Of a stretch of 64,000 nt of DNA, positions 17,608 through 30,717 are shown in pieces. Under the pieces are notes generated by a model, which made no database searches, was not told where the DNA came from, and was given only the letters and a program-made list of their open reading frames with translations. Numbering within the stretch: position 1 is the first letter of the stretch; the number at the start of each line of letters is the position of its first letter. The stretch covers positions 62,001 through 126,000 of the forward strand of contig CACYNO010000002.1 in the NCBI GenBank assembly GCA_902775895.1. The letters run 5' to 3'. The position numbers and the translations under genes were made by a program. Source of the DNA: an uncultured Lachnospiraceae bacterium (GTDB taxonomy: Bacteria > Bacillota > Clostridia > Lachnospirales > Lachnospiraceae).

Positions 17608-18093
17608 TTATTCGTCTGCAGGCATTATGACAAGAAACCTGTCGGGCTCTTTGCCCCGGCTTTCCGTCTTAATGTCCGGATCTGTCTGAAGTGTCATGTG
17701 TATGATCCTTCTTTCATAGGGGTTCATAGGCTCCAGGCTTACAGGCTCTCCTTCACCCTTTACCGTTTCTGCGCTGTCAAGGGCAAGTTTTATAAGGTCC
17801 TGTCTTCTTTTTTCCCTGTAACCGTCTATGTCGATAAGGATCCTGACAAAGTTCTCACTTTTCTTATTGACCGCAAGGGAGGTGATATACTGAAGGGAAT
17901 CTATGACACTTCCCTTCTTCCCGATAAAATCGGAAAGATTGTCTCCTGACAGGGAAATGATAAGAGAATTCCCCTCTTCATCCCACTTGCTGTCGCATTT
18001 TATATCCCGTCCGGCTTTTTTAAAAAACTTTTTAAGGAAGTCTTCTGCATGACCGGCGGCTTCATTTACTACTTCTGATGATATCATGATCAT
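17608..18093 (-). CDS. jag: KH-R3H RNA-binding protein Jag (KhpB)
   Basis: A 161-residue protein with a Jag-type N-terminal part, a KH domain around FIGKKGSVIDSLQYITSLA, and a C-terminal R3H domain (PYERRIIHMTLQTDPDIKT). KhpB-type proteins bind many small and messenger RNAs in Firmicutes and affect cell-wall growth and division. It is shorter than some relatives because the N-terminal region is brief. Its start overlaps the yidC stop by four bases (ATGA), so the two are translationally coupled. Confidence 0.92.
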   Translation of the reverse strand: MIMISSEVVNEAAGHAEDFLKKFFKKAGRDIKCDSKWDEEGNSLIISLSGDNLSDFIGKKGSVIDSLQYITSLAVNKKSENFVRILIDIDGYREKRRQDLIKLALDSAETVKGEGEPVSLEPMNPYERRIIHMTLQTDPDIKTESRGKEPDRFLVIMPADE

Positions 18094-19448
18094 TTACGCT
18101 TTTTCTTGGATTTCCCACTGTTCCGGTCTTCATTGACCTTGTTCACACTGCCTGCAATATCCCTGAGGGAACGGCCATCCTGCTTTTTCTTCTTACCGAA
18201 AAGCTTCTTACCTCCGGAATCAGGCGGCTTACTTTCGGTCTGTGGCTTTGCCCCCTGACCGCCGCTTTCCTTTGGTCCCGTGTCTTTAGGCTTGGTATCA
18301 GGCGGCTTATCCGGTGATTTGGCATCATCAGTCTTTACGTTCTTTGCCTTTACTTTTGTGGATGTGGCAAATGTGGCTTTTGCTCTGATAGAGTTATCTT
18401 TAGAGGCTTCAGAACTGTCATAATCAAGATTTCTTGTTTTAAGAGATGCACCCCTGATAACGGATTCCTGGGAAGTGCCCCTCTTTTCCATCTTCTTTCT
18501 TTTTTTCTCAAGAGCCTTCTGTATTACTTCATCAGCCGTAAGCTTCTTGTAATGTCTGTTGATGAAGACCTGGAAAATAGCCTGGAATACAGCCGTAGCC
18601 GTCCAGTAGATACCCAGACCTGCAGGTGATCTGAAAGCGATGACCACGGAGATGACCGGCATCATAAAGAGCATTATGGTCTGTGTGATCTTGGACCCCT
18701 GGTCGGCAGCTGTTGTCGACTGTCCCAGCTTAGCGGATATGAACTGCGCGATACCGGCACATATAGGGATAAGGATCGCTATACCCCATACCTGACTTGG
18801 TGCCACGGTGATGTTCACACCAAAGATATGGTTCATATTCAGGACCTTCGCCGATGCTTCCGAGATAAGATCCGCATTTGCAGGGAAAAGCTCCTTAAGG
18901 CTATTCCACTGGTCTGCAGAAAATGCATTCAGGGCATTTAATGCGTCATCCTGGGCTTCCCAGTTCACACCGCCGAATTTATCGTTCATAATACTTAGGA
19001 AGTTGCTGTCACCCTGGATAGCACCAAATACACCTAAAAGAGGCACCTTGATCTTGTTTACGTATAAAGGAATATTACGGAATACCTGGAACAACGCAAA
19101 AAGTATCGGAATCTGGATAAGAAGCTGCACACATCCGCCCGTCTGGGATATTCCGTATTTTTCGTATACGGCCTTTATCTCCTCCTGCTGACGCTGCATG
19201 GACGCAGTGTCATTTCTTCCTTTATATTTTCCTTTTACGGCCTTTATCTCAGGCTGCATAAGCTGGTTGATCTTTGCCGTCTTCTGCTGTGAAAAGGTCA
19301 GCGGGAGCATAGCCAGCTTTATAAGAAAGGTGATCACCACAATGGCAACACCGATCTTACTGATACCCATAGCACTTAATCCGTTGAAGATTATGTCAAG
19401 GAATCCTCCCAAAACTATGGCCAGGGGTTTAAAAATACCATCAAACAA
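18090..19448 (-). CDS. yidC: membrane protein insertase YidC
   Basis: YidC/Oxa1 proteins insert and fold membrane proteins alone or with SecYEG. The 452-residue product has the short Gram-positive-type outer part, a helix near residues 28-55 that carries the conserved positive loop, the segment QTGGCVQLLIQIPILFALFQ, and three more helices around residues 215-300. From about residue 310 the tail is long, basic and probably disordered (KKMEKRGTSQE, then PDKPPDTKPKD and GKKKKQDGRS), longer than in Bacillus SpoIIIJ. Such a tail could contact the ribosome. Confidence 0.95.
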   Translation of the reverse strand: MFDGIFKPLAIVLGGFLDIIFNGLSAMGISKIGVAIVVITFLIKLAMLPLTFSQQKTAKINQLMQPEIKAVKGKYKGRNDTASMQRQQEEIKAVYEKYGISQTGGCVQLLIQIPILFALFQVFRNIPLYVNKIKVPLLGVFGAIQGDSNFLSIMNDKFGGVNWEAQDDALNALNAFSADQWNSLKELFPANADLISEASAKVLNMNHIFGVNITVAPSQVWGIAILIPICAGIAQFISAKLGQSTTAADQGSKITQTIMLFMMPVISVVIAFRSPAGLGIYWTATAVFQAIFQVFINRHYKKLTADEVIQKALEKKRKKMEKRGTSQESVIRGASLKTRNLDYDSSEASKDNSIRAKATFATSTKVKAKNVKTDDAKSPDKPPDTKPKDTGPKESGGQGAKPQTESKPPDSGGKKLFGKKKKQDGRSLRDIAGSVNKVNEDRNSGKSKKKRK

Positions 19449-19469
19449 TTTTTATTTTTCCTCCTGTGT

Positions 19470-19691
19470 TTACGGTACCGGATCATATCCGCCTTTTGCG
19501 AAAGGATTGCACCTAAGAAATCTTTTCGTCGCCATGGCCATCCCTTTGGCCGTACCGTACTTCTTTACGGCTTCTTTTGCATACTCGGAACAGTTGGGGT
19601 AATATCTGCATTTCCCTTGTCCGAAATAGGGTGATATCGCTTTTTGGTATAGCTTAAGCGAGCCTATCATTATCTTTTTCATTTTTATCAC
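19470..19691 (-). CDS. yidD: membrane protein insertion efficiency factor YidD
   Basis: A 73-residue YidD-family protein with the conserved core ISPYFGQGKCRYYPNCSEYA, in which the cysteines and tyrosines are typical, and RFLRCNPFAKGGYDPVP at the end. YidD is membrane-associated and helps YidC-dependent insertion. The first ATG (19691) lies inside rnpA. ATG 19682 (MKKIMIGSLKLYQ) is also plausible. The rnpA-yidD-yidC order is the standard one. Confidence 0.93.
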   Translation of the reverse strand: MIKMKKIMIGSLKLYQKAISPYFGQGKCRYYPNCSEYAKEAVKKYGTAKGMAMATKRFLRCNPFAKGGYDPVP

Positions 19692-20034
19692 CTTTGCCGT
19701 ATAAACCGTGCTTCTTTAAAAGATGGATAAGGGCACTCTCGGTCTTTGCGTAAGACTTGTCCTTCAACTCGGGTCTTACAACCACCACTATGTCAAAGCC
19801 CTTCTTTATAAGATCTGAATTCAGTCTGTAAGCCTCTCTGATGAGGCGGGTCAGCCGGTGTCTTACCACACTGTTTCCCGTCTTTTTGCTTACGGAGACC
19901 CCCAGCCTGTTTCCCGGAAGGTCGTTCTTCAATATATACATTATAAGAAGTCCGTTTGCAAATGATCTTTTCCTTTTATATACCTTTTGAAAATCCTCAT
20001 TCTTAGGGAGAGTTTTAAAATCTTTAAACTTCAT
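19654..20034 (-). CDS. rnpA: ribonuclease P protein component
   Basis: RnpA is the protein cofactor of RNase P, which trims the 5' end of tRNA precursors. The 126-residue sequence holds the conserved basic motif VVRHRLTRLIREAYRLN, preceded by GNRLGVSVSKKTGNS. It sits between rpmH and yidD as in most bacteria, and its end overlaps yidD by 38 bases. Confidence 0.95.
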   Translation of the reverse strand: MKFKDFKTLPKNEDFQKVYKRKRSFANGLLIMYILKNDLPGNRLGVSVSKKTGNSVVRHRLTRLIREAYRLNSDLIKKGFDIVVVVRPELKDKSYAKTESALIHLLKKHGLYGKGDKNEKDNDRLA

Positions 20035-20103
20035 ATCGATCTACCGCAGTTAAAAAAAGCAGACCAGCGCTAAAATCTTTGAGCGCTCGTCTGCCTGAAG
20101 GTT

Positions 20104-20238
20104 TTAGGCTGAAAGTACCTTTCTTCCCTTTGCTCTTCTTGCCGCAAGAACTTTTCTTCCGCCGGCACTGCTCATCCTTGCTCTGAAGCCGTGAACTTTA
20201 GATCTTTTTCTTTTATTAGGTTGAAACGTCATCTTCAT
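20104..20238 (-). CDS. rpmH: 50S ribosomal protein L34
   Basis: The 44-residue product starts [20 protein letters not shown] and ends with [12 protein letters not shown], unmistakable L34. The ATG at 20238 is preceded by AAGGAGGTGAAGG at a suitable distance. It is the first gene of the leftward operon rpmH-rnpA-yidD-yidC-jag and the nearest gene to the origin on that side. Confidence 0.97.
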   Translation of the reverse strand: MKMTFQPNKRKRSKVHGFRARMSSAGGRKVLAARRAKGRKVLSA

Positions 20239-20511
20239 AACAGTCCTTCACCTCCTTAATGATTCTTCTATAATAAAAAAATATCTCTCTTGTAGAAAAT
20301 ACCGTCAAACATTATATGAAAACTAATTTGAATAGTCAAGTAAATTTTCAATAATATTTGCACGACTTGTCCACAATTTTATCCACATATGTTGATATCA
20401 TGTGGATAACTCTGTTAATAAGTTGTGCAGTCATTTTCTTGAAAATGGTGTACGCTTGATATATTATTGATTAGGATTTTTTAGACAATGGAGAAGGAAT
20501 TATAACAGCTA
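20239..20511. other. oriC: replication origin region with DnaA boxes (rpmH-dnaA gap)
   Basis: This AT-rich gap contains a perfect DnaA box TTATCCACA (20379-20387), its inverted partner TGTGGATAA (20401-20409) and a one-mismatch box TTGTCCACA (20367-20375), all within 43 bases. Box clustering next to dnaA at the point where gene direction switches is the classic Firmicutes origin. The upper part should also hold the divergent rpmH and dnaA promoters, which I could not place with confidence. Confidence 0.8.
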
Positions 20512-21867
20512 ATGGAAGAATTACTGGAAAACTGGGAGGATATCCTCCAAAAATTAAAGAGAGACTTTGAGATCCACGAGGTCTCTTTTTCCACGTGGAT
20601 AGCGCCTTTGCGGCCTGTATCCATAGAAAATGATACCGTATTTATATCAGGTCTGGATGACGACTCATTTTCTCTCTCATATGTGGAAAAAAGATATCTC
20701 AAGCCCCTGGAAGTGGCTATCGGTGAGTTTACCGGAAAGCCTTACAAGGTTTCTTTTATATCGGAAAAAGAAACTAGAGCCCGTACTTTAAAGAATGACG
20801 GACCGATGCACAGATCGCCCGCTTTTTTTAATCTGAAGCCTAATTACACTTTTGATAAATTCGTAGTAGGACCTAATAACAACCTGGCTCATGCCGCTTC
20901 TCTTGCGGTTGCCGAATCTCCGGGAAAAGTTTATAACCCTCTTTTTCTCCACGGAGGTGTTGGTCTTGGAAAGACCCATCTGATGCAGGCCATAGCCCAC
21001 TTCATTTTAGAAAAAGACCCTGATGCAAAGGTACTTTATGTTACATCAGAGACTTTTACCAACGAGCTTATTGAATCCGTAAAAAACAACAAAACAGCGG
21101 ATTTCAAGAAAAAATACAGGGAAATTGATGTACTTCTTATAGATGATATACAATTTCTCATAGGTAAAGAATCAACCCAGGAAGAATTCTTCCACACATT
21201 TAACGCACTTTACCTTGAAAATAAACAGATAGTACTTACATCGGATAAGCCTCCCAAAGAGATGGAGACCCTTGAGGAAAGACTGCGTACACGTTTTTCG
21301 GAAGGACTGATATGTGATATACAGATCCCTACTTATGAAACAAAGATGGCTATTCTTTCCCAAAAGATTGACGATAAGAGAAAAGAAGACTTCAACCAGA
21401 AGGAATTTCCCTTTGAGGTACGGGATTATATAGCTAAAAATATCAACTCTTCCATCAGGGAACTAGAGGGTGCAATTACAAGTGTAAATGCTTACGCATC
21501 TCTTTCAAGGAGCCCCATTACTTTAGACCTGGCCACGGAAGCACTTAAAGACATAATAAATCCGGAAAATAAATATGTCATCACTTCGGATATAATAATA
21601 GAGACTGTTTCGGATCATTTTAATATTCCTATGGATGATCTGCTTTCTTCAAAGAAGAGTAATAACATATCAAGACCACGCCAGATAGCCATGTATCTTT
21701 GCAGACAGATGACCCAGGATACCAACCAGACTATAGCGGAAAAGCTTCACAGAAAGGATCATTCTACTGTTATATACGGCTCCAAACAGATAGCAAACGA
21801 TCTTCTGACTGACGAGCAGTTAAAGAACACCATAGATATTTTGATGAAAAAGATAGATCCGAATTAA
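20512..21867 (+). CDS. dnaA: chromosomal replication initiator protein DnaA
   Basis: The 451-residue protein has the N-terminal helicase-loading domain, a short linker, the AAA+ domain with Walker A HGGVGLGKTHLM and Walker B VLLIDDIQFL, the arginine-finger region, and the C-terminal DNA-binding domain with the signature HRKDHSTVIYGSKQI. DnaA binds the boxes upstream and melts the origin. The ATG at 20512 follows GAGAAGGAAT. Confidence 0.98.
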   Translation: MEELLENWEDILQKLKRDFEIHEVSFSTWIAPLRPVSIENDTVFISGLDDDSFSLSYVEKRYLKPLEVAIGEFTGKPYKVSFISEKETRARTLKNDGPMHRSPAFFNLKPNYTFDKFVVGPNNNLAHAASLAVAESPGKVYNPLFLHGGVGLGKTHLMQAIAHFILEKDPDAKVLYVTSETFTNELIESVKNNKTADFKKKYREIDVLLIDDIQFLIGKESTQEEFFHTFNALYLENKQIVLTSDKPPKEMETLEERLRTRFSEGLICDIQIPTYETKMAILSQKIDDKRKEDFNQKEFPFEVRDYIAKNINSSIRELEGAITSVNAYASLSRSPITLDLATEALKDIINPENKYVITSDIIIETVSDHFNIPMDDLLSSKKSNNISRPRQIAMYLCRQMTQDTNQTIAEKLHRKDHSTVIYGSKQIANDLLTDEQLKNTIDILMKKIDPN

Positions 21868-22151
21868 AGAGTGAATACTTTGAGGAAAAGTTGTATAATG
21901 ATGTGAGTCAGGTGTGATTATCATTGTCAGAACCTTTTTAAAGACTTCGTATTTTCCACCGTTTTTCACGTTAAAAACATTTTATTATTTACTTATCAAC
22001 ACACTTATTAAACACTTCAAACCGTGTTGCAGACAGCGTTCGAATGACTTTTCCACGAATTCACACACACTATTACTACTACTACGGATTTAGATATATA
22101 TATACATACAATTACCAACATCACGGACCTTGTGAAAGGAGTTTTACACCA
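21868..22151. other. dnaA-dnaN intergenic region, probable second half of the origin
   Basis: A 284-base gap. It holds a TATAAT at 21894-21899 without a clear -35 box, a one-mismatch DnaA box TTATCAACA at 21993-22001 in an AT-rich stretch, and the runs ACTATTACTACTACTACGG and ATATATATACATACA. Bipartite origins on both sides of dnaA are known in Firmicutes, and this could be the unwinding half. A reading frame beginning at 22044 would extend DnaN by 36 unlikely residues. Confidence 0.5.
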
Positions 22152-23258
22152 ATGAAATTAGAATTTGAAAAATCTGAACTTGTGAAAGGAGTCAGTATTG
22201 TTCAAAAAGCTGTATCGGTAAGGACTACCATGAACATTCTTGAATGTATCCTTATCGATGCTTCGGAATCTTCCATTCTTTTTACCGGTAACGACTTGGA
22301 TCTGGGTATCCAGACAAAGGTGGAAGGAGTTATCCTGGAAAAGGGAAGGGTTGCCATAGATGCTAAGCTTTTTTCCGAGTATGTTAAGAAAGTTCCTGAC
22401 GGAAAAATAACCATAGAGACGACACAAGATGATCTTTGTGTTATATCCTGCGGAAACAATAAGTGTGAGATACAGGGAATGCCGGCAGATGAATTTTCTT
22501 ACATACCCGAAGTTGAAAAGGTAAACAGCATTACCCTTTCACAGTTTGAATTAAAAGAATTGATAAACCAGACGATCTTTTCCATCGCCATGAATGATGC
22601 TACACCCATGATGACGGGTGAACTCTTTGAGTTAAAGGATAAAGTCCTGAGAGTCATCGCACTTGACAGTCACAGGATAGCTCTCCGGAAGGTAACGATT
22701 GAAGATAAAGATGAAGGTGTATATGCCATTATCCCCGGAAAATCTTTAAAAGAGATAGCAGGTATTCTTTCAGCTGATACCGAAGAAAAGGTGGAGTTAT
22801 ATTTTACCGAAAAGCATGTCTTGTTTGAATTTGATAACACCAAAGTTGTATCGAGACTTTTTGAGGGAACTTATTTTAATGTTAACCAGATGTTCTCAAC
22901 GGACAGTGAGACAAGAATAAAGGTTAACAGGGTATCTCTTATTGAGTCTATCGAAAGGACCATGATCTTCATAAAGGAGACCGATAAGCGTCCGGTTATA
23001 TTTGATATTACTGACACGGGTCTCAAACTTTTTGTAAAGTCAACCATGGGTCGCGGAGAGGAAAATTTGGAGATCCAAAAGGAAGGTGCCGATCTTAAGA
23101 TTGGTTTTAATCCTAAATTCCTTACGGATGCTTTAAAGGTTATAAGTGATGAGACGGTAACCCTTTCTTTTGTTAACTCCAAATCTCCGTGCTTTATAAA
23201 AGATGATGAGGATACCTATCTGTATCTGATCCTTCCCGTTAACTTCACTGAGGATTGA
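22152..23258 (+). CDS. dnaN: DNA polymerase III sliding clamp, beta subunit
   Basis: The 368-residue product from ATG 22152 begins MKLEFEKSELVKGVSIVQKA, the normal start of bacterial beta clamps, and has the usual three-domain length. The ring holds polymerase III on DNA. GTGAAAGGAG lies upstream, somewhat far from the ATG. The stop overlaps the S4-domain gene by one base. Confidence 0.96.
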   Translation: MKLEFEKSELVKGVSIVQKAVSVRTTMNILECILIDASESSILFTGNDLDLGIQTKVEGVILEKGRVAIDAKLFSEYVKKVPDGKITIETTQDDLCVISCGNNKCEIQGMPADEFSYIPEVEKVNSITLSQFELKELINQTIFSIAMNDATPMMTGELFELKDKVLRVIALDSHRIALRKVTIEDKDEGVYAIIPGKSLKEIAGILSADTEEKVELYFTEKHVLFEFDNTKVVSRLFEGTYFNVNQMFSTDSETRIKVNRVSLIESIERTMIFIKETDKRPVIFDITDTGLKLFVKSTMGRGEENLEIQKEGADLKIGFNPKFLTDALKVISDETVTLSFVNSKSPCFIKDDEDTYLYLILPVNFTED

Positions 23259-23468
23259 TGATGGAAGAGATATATATTTCCACGGAATTTATAAAGCTGG
23301 GTCAGGCTATGAAGCTTGCAGGTATGGTATCAAACGGTGCTGATGCAAAGATGCTTATCGCTGACGGTCTTGTAACTGTAGACGGTGAGACGGAGACCCG
23401 CAGAGGCCGGAAGCTTTTCGGTGGAGAGACCGTAGAATTTGAAGAAAATAAGTTTAAGGTCGTAAATA

Positions 23469-23479
<11 letters not shown>
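23258..23479 (+). CDS. yaaA: S4-domain RNA-binding protein of the dnaN-recF interval (YaaA-like)
   Basis: A 73-residue S4-domain protein (FIKLGQAMKLAGMVSNGADA, then GLVTVDGETETRRGRKL). This gene sits between dnaN and recF in most Firmicutes. The S4 fold binds structured RNA, and the Bacillus homologue has been linked to ribosome assembly. Starts at 23258 or 23261 are both close behind GAGG and the dnaN stop. Its stop overlaps recF by 11 bases. Confidence 0.9.
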
Positions 23480-26664
<3,185 letters not shown>

Positions 26665-26683
26665 AAGTTAGTTGTTTTTTCAT

Positions 26684-26854
26684 CGGATTTATGTCATTAC
26701 GTTTGACACGGTCCGATTTTTCCGGTGTGTAAAAATTTCTTAAAAATCCCACCGTTAAGATGTCTTTAACTATAAATGAAAAAGGTATTTTTAAGAAATT
26801 TTCCAAAGGGCACGGAAAAATCGTCCAAGTTGTCAAACGTAACGAATAAATCCG
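26684..26854. repeat. large imperfect palindrome between gyrB and gyrA
   Basis: A left arm of about 70 bases (CGGATTTATGTCATTACGTT through AATTTCTTAAAAATCCCACC) is matched by a right arm (GGTATTTTTAAGAAATTTTC through AACGAATAAATCCG) in inverted orientation, with small gaps. The centre holds a minor hairpin, GTTAAGA and TCTTTAAC. The sequence differs from the MITE-like copies A-C but the architecture is similar. There is no coding potential. Confidence 0.8.
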
Positions 26855-26913
26855 TGATTAACAAAATGATAATCCTTTGAGTTATGAATTAAAGATAAAA
26901 GGAGTTGTCTGAT

Positions 26914-29424
26914 ATGGATGAACATGTATTTGACAAAATAAATGATGTAGACATGAAAAAAACCATGGAGAACTACTACATCGAATATGCCATGAGCGTT
27001 ATCGCGGCCCGTGCTCTTCCTGATGTAAGAGACGGATTAAAGCCCGTTCAGAGAAGGATCCTTTTTTCCATGACGGAGCTGGGCAACAGCCCGGATAAGC
27101 CTCACAGGAAATGTGCCCGTATCGTGGGTGATACCATGGGTAAATATCATCCTCACGGTGATTCATCCATTTACGAGGCGTTAGTTAAACTTGCTCAGGA
27201 TTTTTCAACCAGATATCCCCTGGTGGACGGACACGGAAACTTTGGTTCCGTGGACGGTGACGGGGCTGCGGCCATGCGTTATACGGAGGCGCGCCTGAGC
27301 AAGATTTCTATGGAGATGTTATCGGACATCAACAAGGATACCGTGGATTTCGGACCAAACTTTGACGAGTCCGAAAAAGAACCTCTCGTGCTGCCGGCGC
27401 GTTTCCCGAATCTCCTGGTGAACGGAACAAGCGGTATCGCCGTAGGTATGGCCACCAATATACCGCCTCACAATCTCCGTGAGGTGATAGGAGCCGTGGT
27501 AAAGATCATCGACAATATAGTCGAGAGGGACGCAGATACCGATATCGAAGAGCTTTTGGAAGAGGTAAAGGGTCCCGATTTCCCCACAGGTGCGGAGGTC
27601 CTGGGAAGATCCGGCATAAACGAAGCCTACAGGACAGGACGCGGCAAGATAAGGGTCCGTGCCGTGACTGAGATAGAGCCTATGGACAACGGAAAGAACC
27701 GTATCGTGGTTACGGAGCTTCCTTACATGGTAAACAAGGCCCGTCTTATCGAAAAGATAGCTGATCTTGTAAAGGATAAGAGGATAGACGGCATCACGGA
27801 GCTTCGGGACGAGTCTGACCGGGTGGGTATGCGCATAGTCATAGAACTTCGCCGTGACGTAAATGCCAACGTCATCTTAAATCAGCTCTACAAAGCAACC
27901 CAGCTTCAGGACACATTCGGTGTTATCATGCTGGCTCTTGTAAATAACGAGCCTAAGATCCTGAATTTAAAAGAGATGCTGGGGCTCTACCTTGCTCACC
28001 AGGAAGAGGTGGTGACAAGAAGGACGAAGTTTGACTTAAACAAAGCCGAAGAGAGAGCCCACATTCTAGAAGGTCTTATCATTGCCCTTGATAATATCGA
28101 CAGGGTGATCGAGATAATAAGAGGATCTGCAAATGTGCAGATCGCAAAGGAAAGTCTTTGCAAGGAATTCGCACTTTCCGACGCACAGGCCCAGGCTATA
28201 GTGGACATGAGGCTCCGTGCCCTTACAGGTCTCGAGCGTGAGAAGATAGAGGAAGAGTTAAAAGAACTTCTTGAAAAGATCAAAGAGTTAAAGGCCATCC
28301 TTGCGGACAGAAATAAGCTTCTTACGGTTATCAAAGAAGAGATCACGGAGATCGCCGAGAAGTTCGGAGATGACAGAAGGACTAAGATAGGTTTTGATGA
28401 GTTCGACCTTAGTGACGAGGATCTTATCCCCGACACACCGGCTGTGATCTCAAGGACCAATCTGGGTTATATCAAGAGACAGGCTCCGGACAACTTCAAA
28501 GCCCAGAAGCGTGGAGGCAAAGGTATCAAGGGAATGCAGACCATAGAAGAGGATTACATAGAAGACCTCTTTATGACTACTGCACATAAGGCTCTTACCT
28601 TCTTTACCAGCAAGGGAAGGGTATATAAGCTGAAAGCATATGAGATTCCCGAGGCATCCAGGACTTCCAGGGGAACTGCCATTATTAACCTGTTGCAGCT
28701 CCTTCCGGAGGAGAAGATAACCGCCATCATCCCCATCGACCTTAAGAACATAAATGATGAGGATTATCTCTTCATGGCTACGAAGCAGGGTATAGTAAAA
28801 AAGACGGCTCTGAAGAATTTTGCAAATATCCGAAAGAGCGGTATCCAGGCCATGACCTTAAAGGAAGACGACGAGCTTATCGGAGTAAAGCTTACCAACG
28901 GCGAGAAGAACATCGCACTTGTGACAGCCAATGGCTTTAGTATCTGCTTTAAGGAGTCCGATGTAAGGGATACGGGAAGAAACTCCATGGGTGTCCGGGG
29001 AATGAGCTTAAACTCAGACGATGAGATAGTCAGCATGCAGGTATTCCCCCATAGGGATGAGAACGGGACGGAGTCCGACACCATGCTTTACGTTTCCGAG
29101 AACGGTATCGGAAAGAGGACGGATATTTCCGAATACAAGATCCAGAACCGTGGCGGAAAAGGACTTATCTGTTATAAGGTAAATGAGCGAAGCGGCCGCC
29201 TTATCGGTGCCAAGATGGTAAACGATGAGAACGAGCTTATGATCATCACCACCGAAGGTATCATCATCAGACTCAGCGTGGCGGAGATCCCTGTTACGGG
29301 AAGATCCACTACGGGAGTTAAGCTTATTAATATTGATGAGGGTGTTAGTGTTGCTACTATTGCTAAGATGAAGAGTCTTGGCGGGGAGGATGATGCTCAG
29401 GAAGAGGAGACTGAAGAAGAATAA
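26914..29424 (+). CDS. gyrA: DNA gyrase subunit A
   Basis: GyrA is the DNA-cleaving subunit of gyrase. The 836-residue protein contains the winged-helix region with catalytic tyrosine in [13 protein letters not shown], the tower and coiled-coil domains, and the C-terminal beta-pinwheel with a GyrA-box-type sequence ([11 protein letters not shown]) expected of gyrase rather than topoisomerase IV. ATG 26914 is preceded by AAAGGAGTTG; a TTG at 26905 would add three residues. The C-terminal tail is acidic ([11 protein letters not shown]). Confidence 0.98.
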   Translation: MDEHVFDKINDVDMKKTMENYYIEYAMSVIAARALPDVRDGLKPVQRRILFSMTELGNSPDKPHRKCARIVGDTMGKYHPHGDSSIYEALVKLAQDFSTRYPLVDGHGNFGSVDGDGAAAMRYTEARLSKISMEMLSDINKDTVDFGPNFDESEKEPLVLPARFPNLLVNGTSGIAVGMATNIPPHNLREVIGAVVKIIDNIVERDADTDIEELLEEVKGPDFPTGAEVLGRSGINEAYRTGRGKIRVRAVTEIEPMDNGKNRIVVTELPYMVNKARLIEKIADLVKDKRIDGITELRDESDRVGMRIVIELRRDVNANVILNQLYKATQLQDTFGVIMLALVNNEPKILNLKEMLGLYLAHQEEVVTRRTKFDLNKAEERAHILEGLIIALDNIDRVIEIIRGSANVQIAKESLCKEFALSDAQAQAIVDMRLRALTGLEREKIEEELKELLEKIKELKAILADRNKLLTVIKEEITEIAEKFGDDRRTKIGFDEFDLSDEDLIPDTPAVISRTNLGYIKRQAPDNFKAQKRGGKGIKGMQTIEEDYIEDLFMTTAHKALTFFTSKGRVYKLKAYEIPEASRTSRGTAIINLLQLLPEEKITAIIPIDLKNINDEDYLFMATKQGIVKKTALKNFANIRKSGIQAMTLKEDDELIGVKLTNGEKNIALVTANGFSICFKESDVRDTGRNSMGVRGMSLNSDDEIVSMQVFPHRDENGTESDTMLYVSENGIGKRTDISEYKIQNRGGKGLICYKVNERSGRLIGAKMVNDENELMIITTEGIIIRLSVAEIPVTGRSTTGVKLINIDEGVSVATIAKMKSLGGEDDAQEEETEEE

Positions 29425-29523
29425 AACATACTTGTCGCCATATGAACTCCTTATTTGATAAGGTTTTACAAGAGAGATAAAAAGAGAGCAGATAAAAAGC
29501 ATAACACCAACTAAGATCGTTAA

Positions 29524-29558
29524 AACAGCGTCAGATATCCTGACGCTGTTTTTTTTTG
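29524..29558 (+). terminator. rho-independent terminator downstream of gyrA
   Basis: AACAGCGTCA and TGACGCTGTT enclose a short loop and are followed by eight or more T residues. Confidence 0.9.
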
Positions 29559-29715
29559 TGCAGCAGGAAAGTAGCATAAAACAGCCTTACCATATTTTAT
29601 TAAGTCAGAGAAATGTCCGGCAAATGAAACAGCTCAAACCCGCTATCCGCAAGGGTTTAAAGAGTTTAAGGCAGCACAGGACCCGGTTATAAAAACTAAG
29701 ATGAGCGAAACATCA

Positions 29716-30303
29716 TCAGTCGCGCTTTCGTGAATTTTTGATCTTACATATAGTCTGCGTCATGGAGCCCATAGGGCAAAAGCTGCACCAGGTACGCGGG
29801 CGGAACAATACCATAACTATAAGACCGATAAGTGCGGATGTAAGCATCAGTCCGTAAAAACCGAACGCAAACTGCGCTATCCAGTCAGATGTGCTTCCGG
29901 CGGTGTATGTCCATCCCCAGGGTACACGGAAGGTCCAGAAAAGCTTTATAGTCTCGCTAAGGGAGGACACTCCTCCGAATACGCGCCATGTCTGATACAA
30001 CATGGTACCGAACATTGTCATAAAAAATACCAGAAAACCATAGCGGAAAACCTTTGAAGACATCCATGAGGGGGCCGGTTTATTGCGTGAGCATTTTATT
30101 TTTTTCGGAATAACGCTAAAAAGCTGTCCTCTGCCGCAAAGGTGGTTACAAAAGAATTTATTGCCTCCGAAGATGGCAAAAAGCAGGGGAAGGATAAAGT
30201 CTAACATTCCGAGCCATGCAAATATGATATTAAAAAACCCCAATGCGAAAAATACTATGGACCATATCCAGAGATAGTCATACCAGTGCCTTGTCTTATT
30301 CAT
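29716..30303 (-). CDS. membrane 4Fe-4S-binding protein (NapH/YccM-like)
   Basis: A 195-residue membrane protein with about four helices, the cysteine-bearing loop FFCNHLCGRGQLF, and a second cysteine pair in TWCSFCPMGSMTQ near the end. The layout resembles NapH/YccM/NosR-type quinol-side iron-sulfur proteins. Its start overlaps the stop of the downstream-numbered ferredoxin gene by four bases, so electrons may pass from the ferredoxin into the membrane protein or the reverse. No partner reductase is encoded nearby, so the pathway is unknown. Confidence 0.75.
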   Translation of the reverse strand: MNKTRHWYDYLWIWSIVFFALGFFNIIFAWLGMLDFILPLLFAIFGGNKFFCNHLCGRGQLFSVIPKKIKCSRNKPAPSWMSSKVFRYGFLVFFMTMFGTMLYQTWRVFGGVSSLSETIKLFWTFRVPWGWTYTAGSTSDWIAQFAFGFYGLMLTSALIGLIVMVLFRPRTWCSFCPMGSMTQTICKIKNSRKRD

Positions 30304-30506
30304 GAGACCACCTCCCGGTCAACCAGAGCAATACAGTCAGCGGGGCACGTCCGTGTGCACAGGCTGCATCCCACACATATGTCAGTATCCACAACAGCGT
30401 AACAGCCCTTGTGGATGTAAATGGCATCTTTGGGACACTCTTTGATACATGTGCCGCACGATACACATCGCCGGGTATCAACAACAGAATATTTTTTGGA
30501 AATCAT
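30300..30506 (-). CDS. small 2[4Fe-4S] ferredoxin
   Basis: A 68-residue ferredoxin with two CxxCxxCxxxCP clusters: CVSCGTCIKECP and CVGCSLCTRTCP. ATG 30506 follows AAGGAGGACCTT at ideal spacing; the longer frame from 30581 has no ribosome-binding site. The stop overlaps the start of the membrane iron-sulfur protein (ATGA), which makes a two-gene operon. Confidence 0.9.
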   Translation of the reverse strand: MISKKYSVVDTRRCVSCGTCIKECPKDAIYIHKGCYAVVDTDICVGCSLCTRTCPADCIALVDREVVS

Positions 30507-30717
30507 AAGGTCCTCCTTTGTCGTTGTTACGTTGCTTTTTATGATAATACTTTTACATACAGATTTCTGTGACGAAGTCACAGATAATCAGATCATCAAA
30601 GCTCGTGGTACGTATCTTCGCTTCGTATTAACTTGAAAACCTCGTAAGAAAGTGCTATGATCGCATTAGCTAAGGAGACTAATGGAGTTGGCTAATATTG
30701 TCAGGAGGTCAGTGTTT

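Noticed and set aside
22044..22151. N-terminal extension of DnaN from an ATG at 22044
   Set aside because: The extra residues are low-complexity (HTHYYYYYGF) and unlike any clamp; ATG 22152 gives the standard DnaN start.
30507..30717. Small genes or a riboswitch between the ferredoxin and the VapBC-type pair
   Set aside because: Only a short hairpin (CTGTGAC/GTCACAG) and AT-rich sequence are visible; a frame from 30421 overlaps the ferredoxin and looks random.
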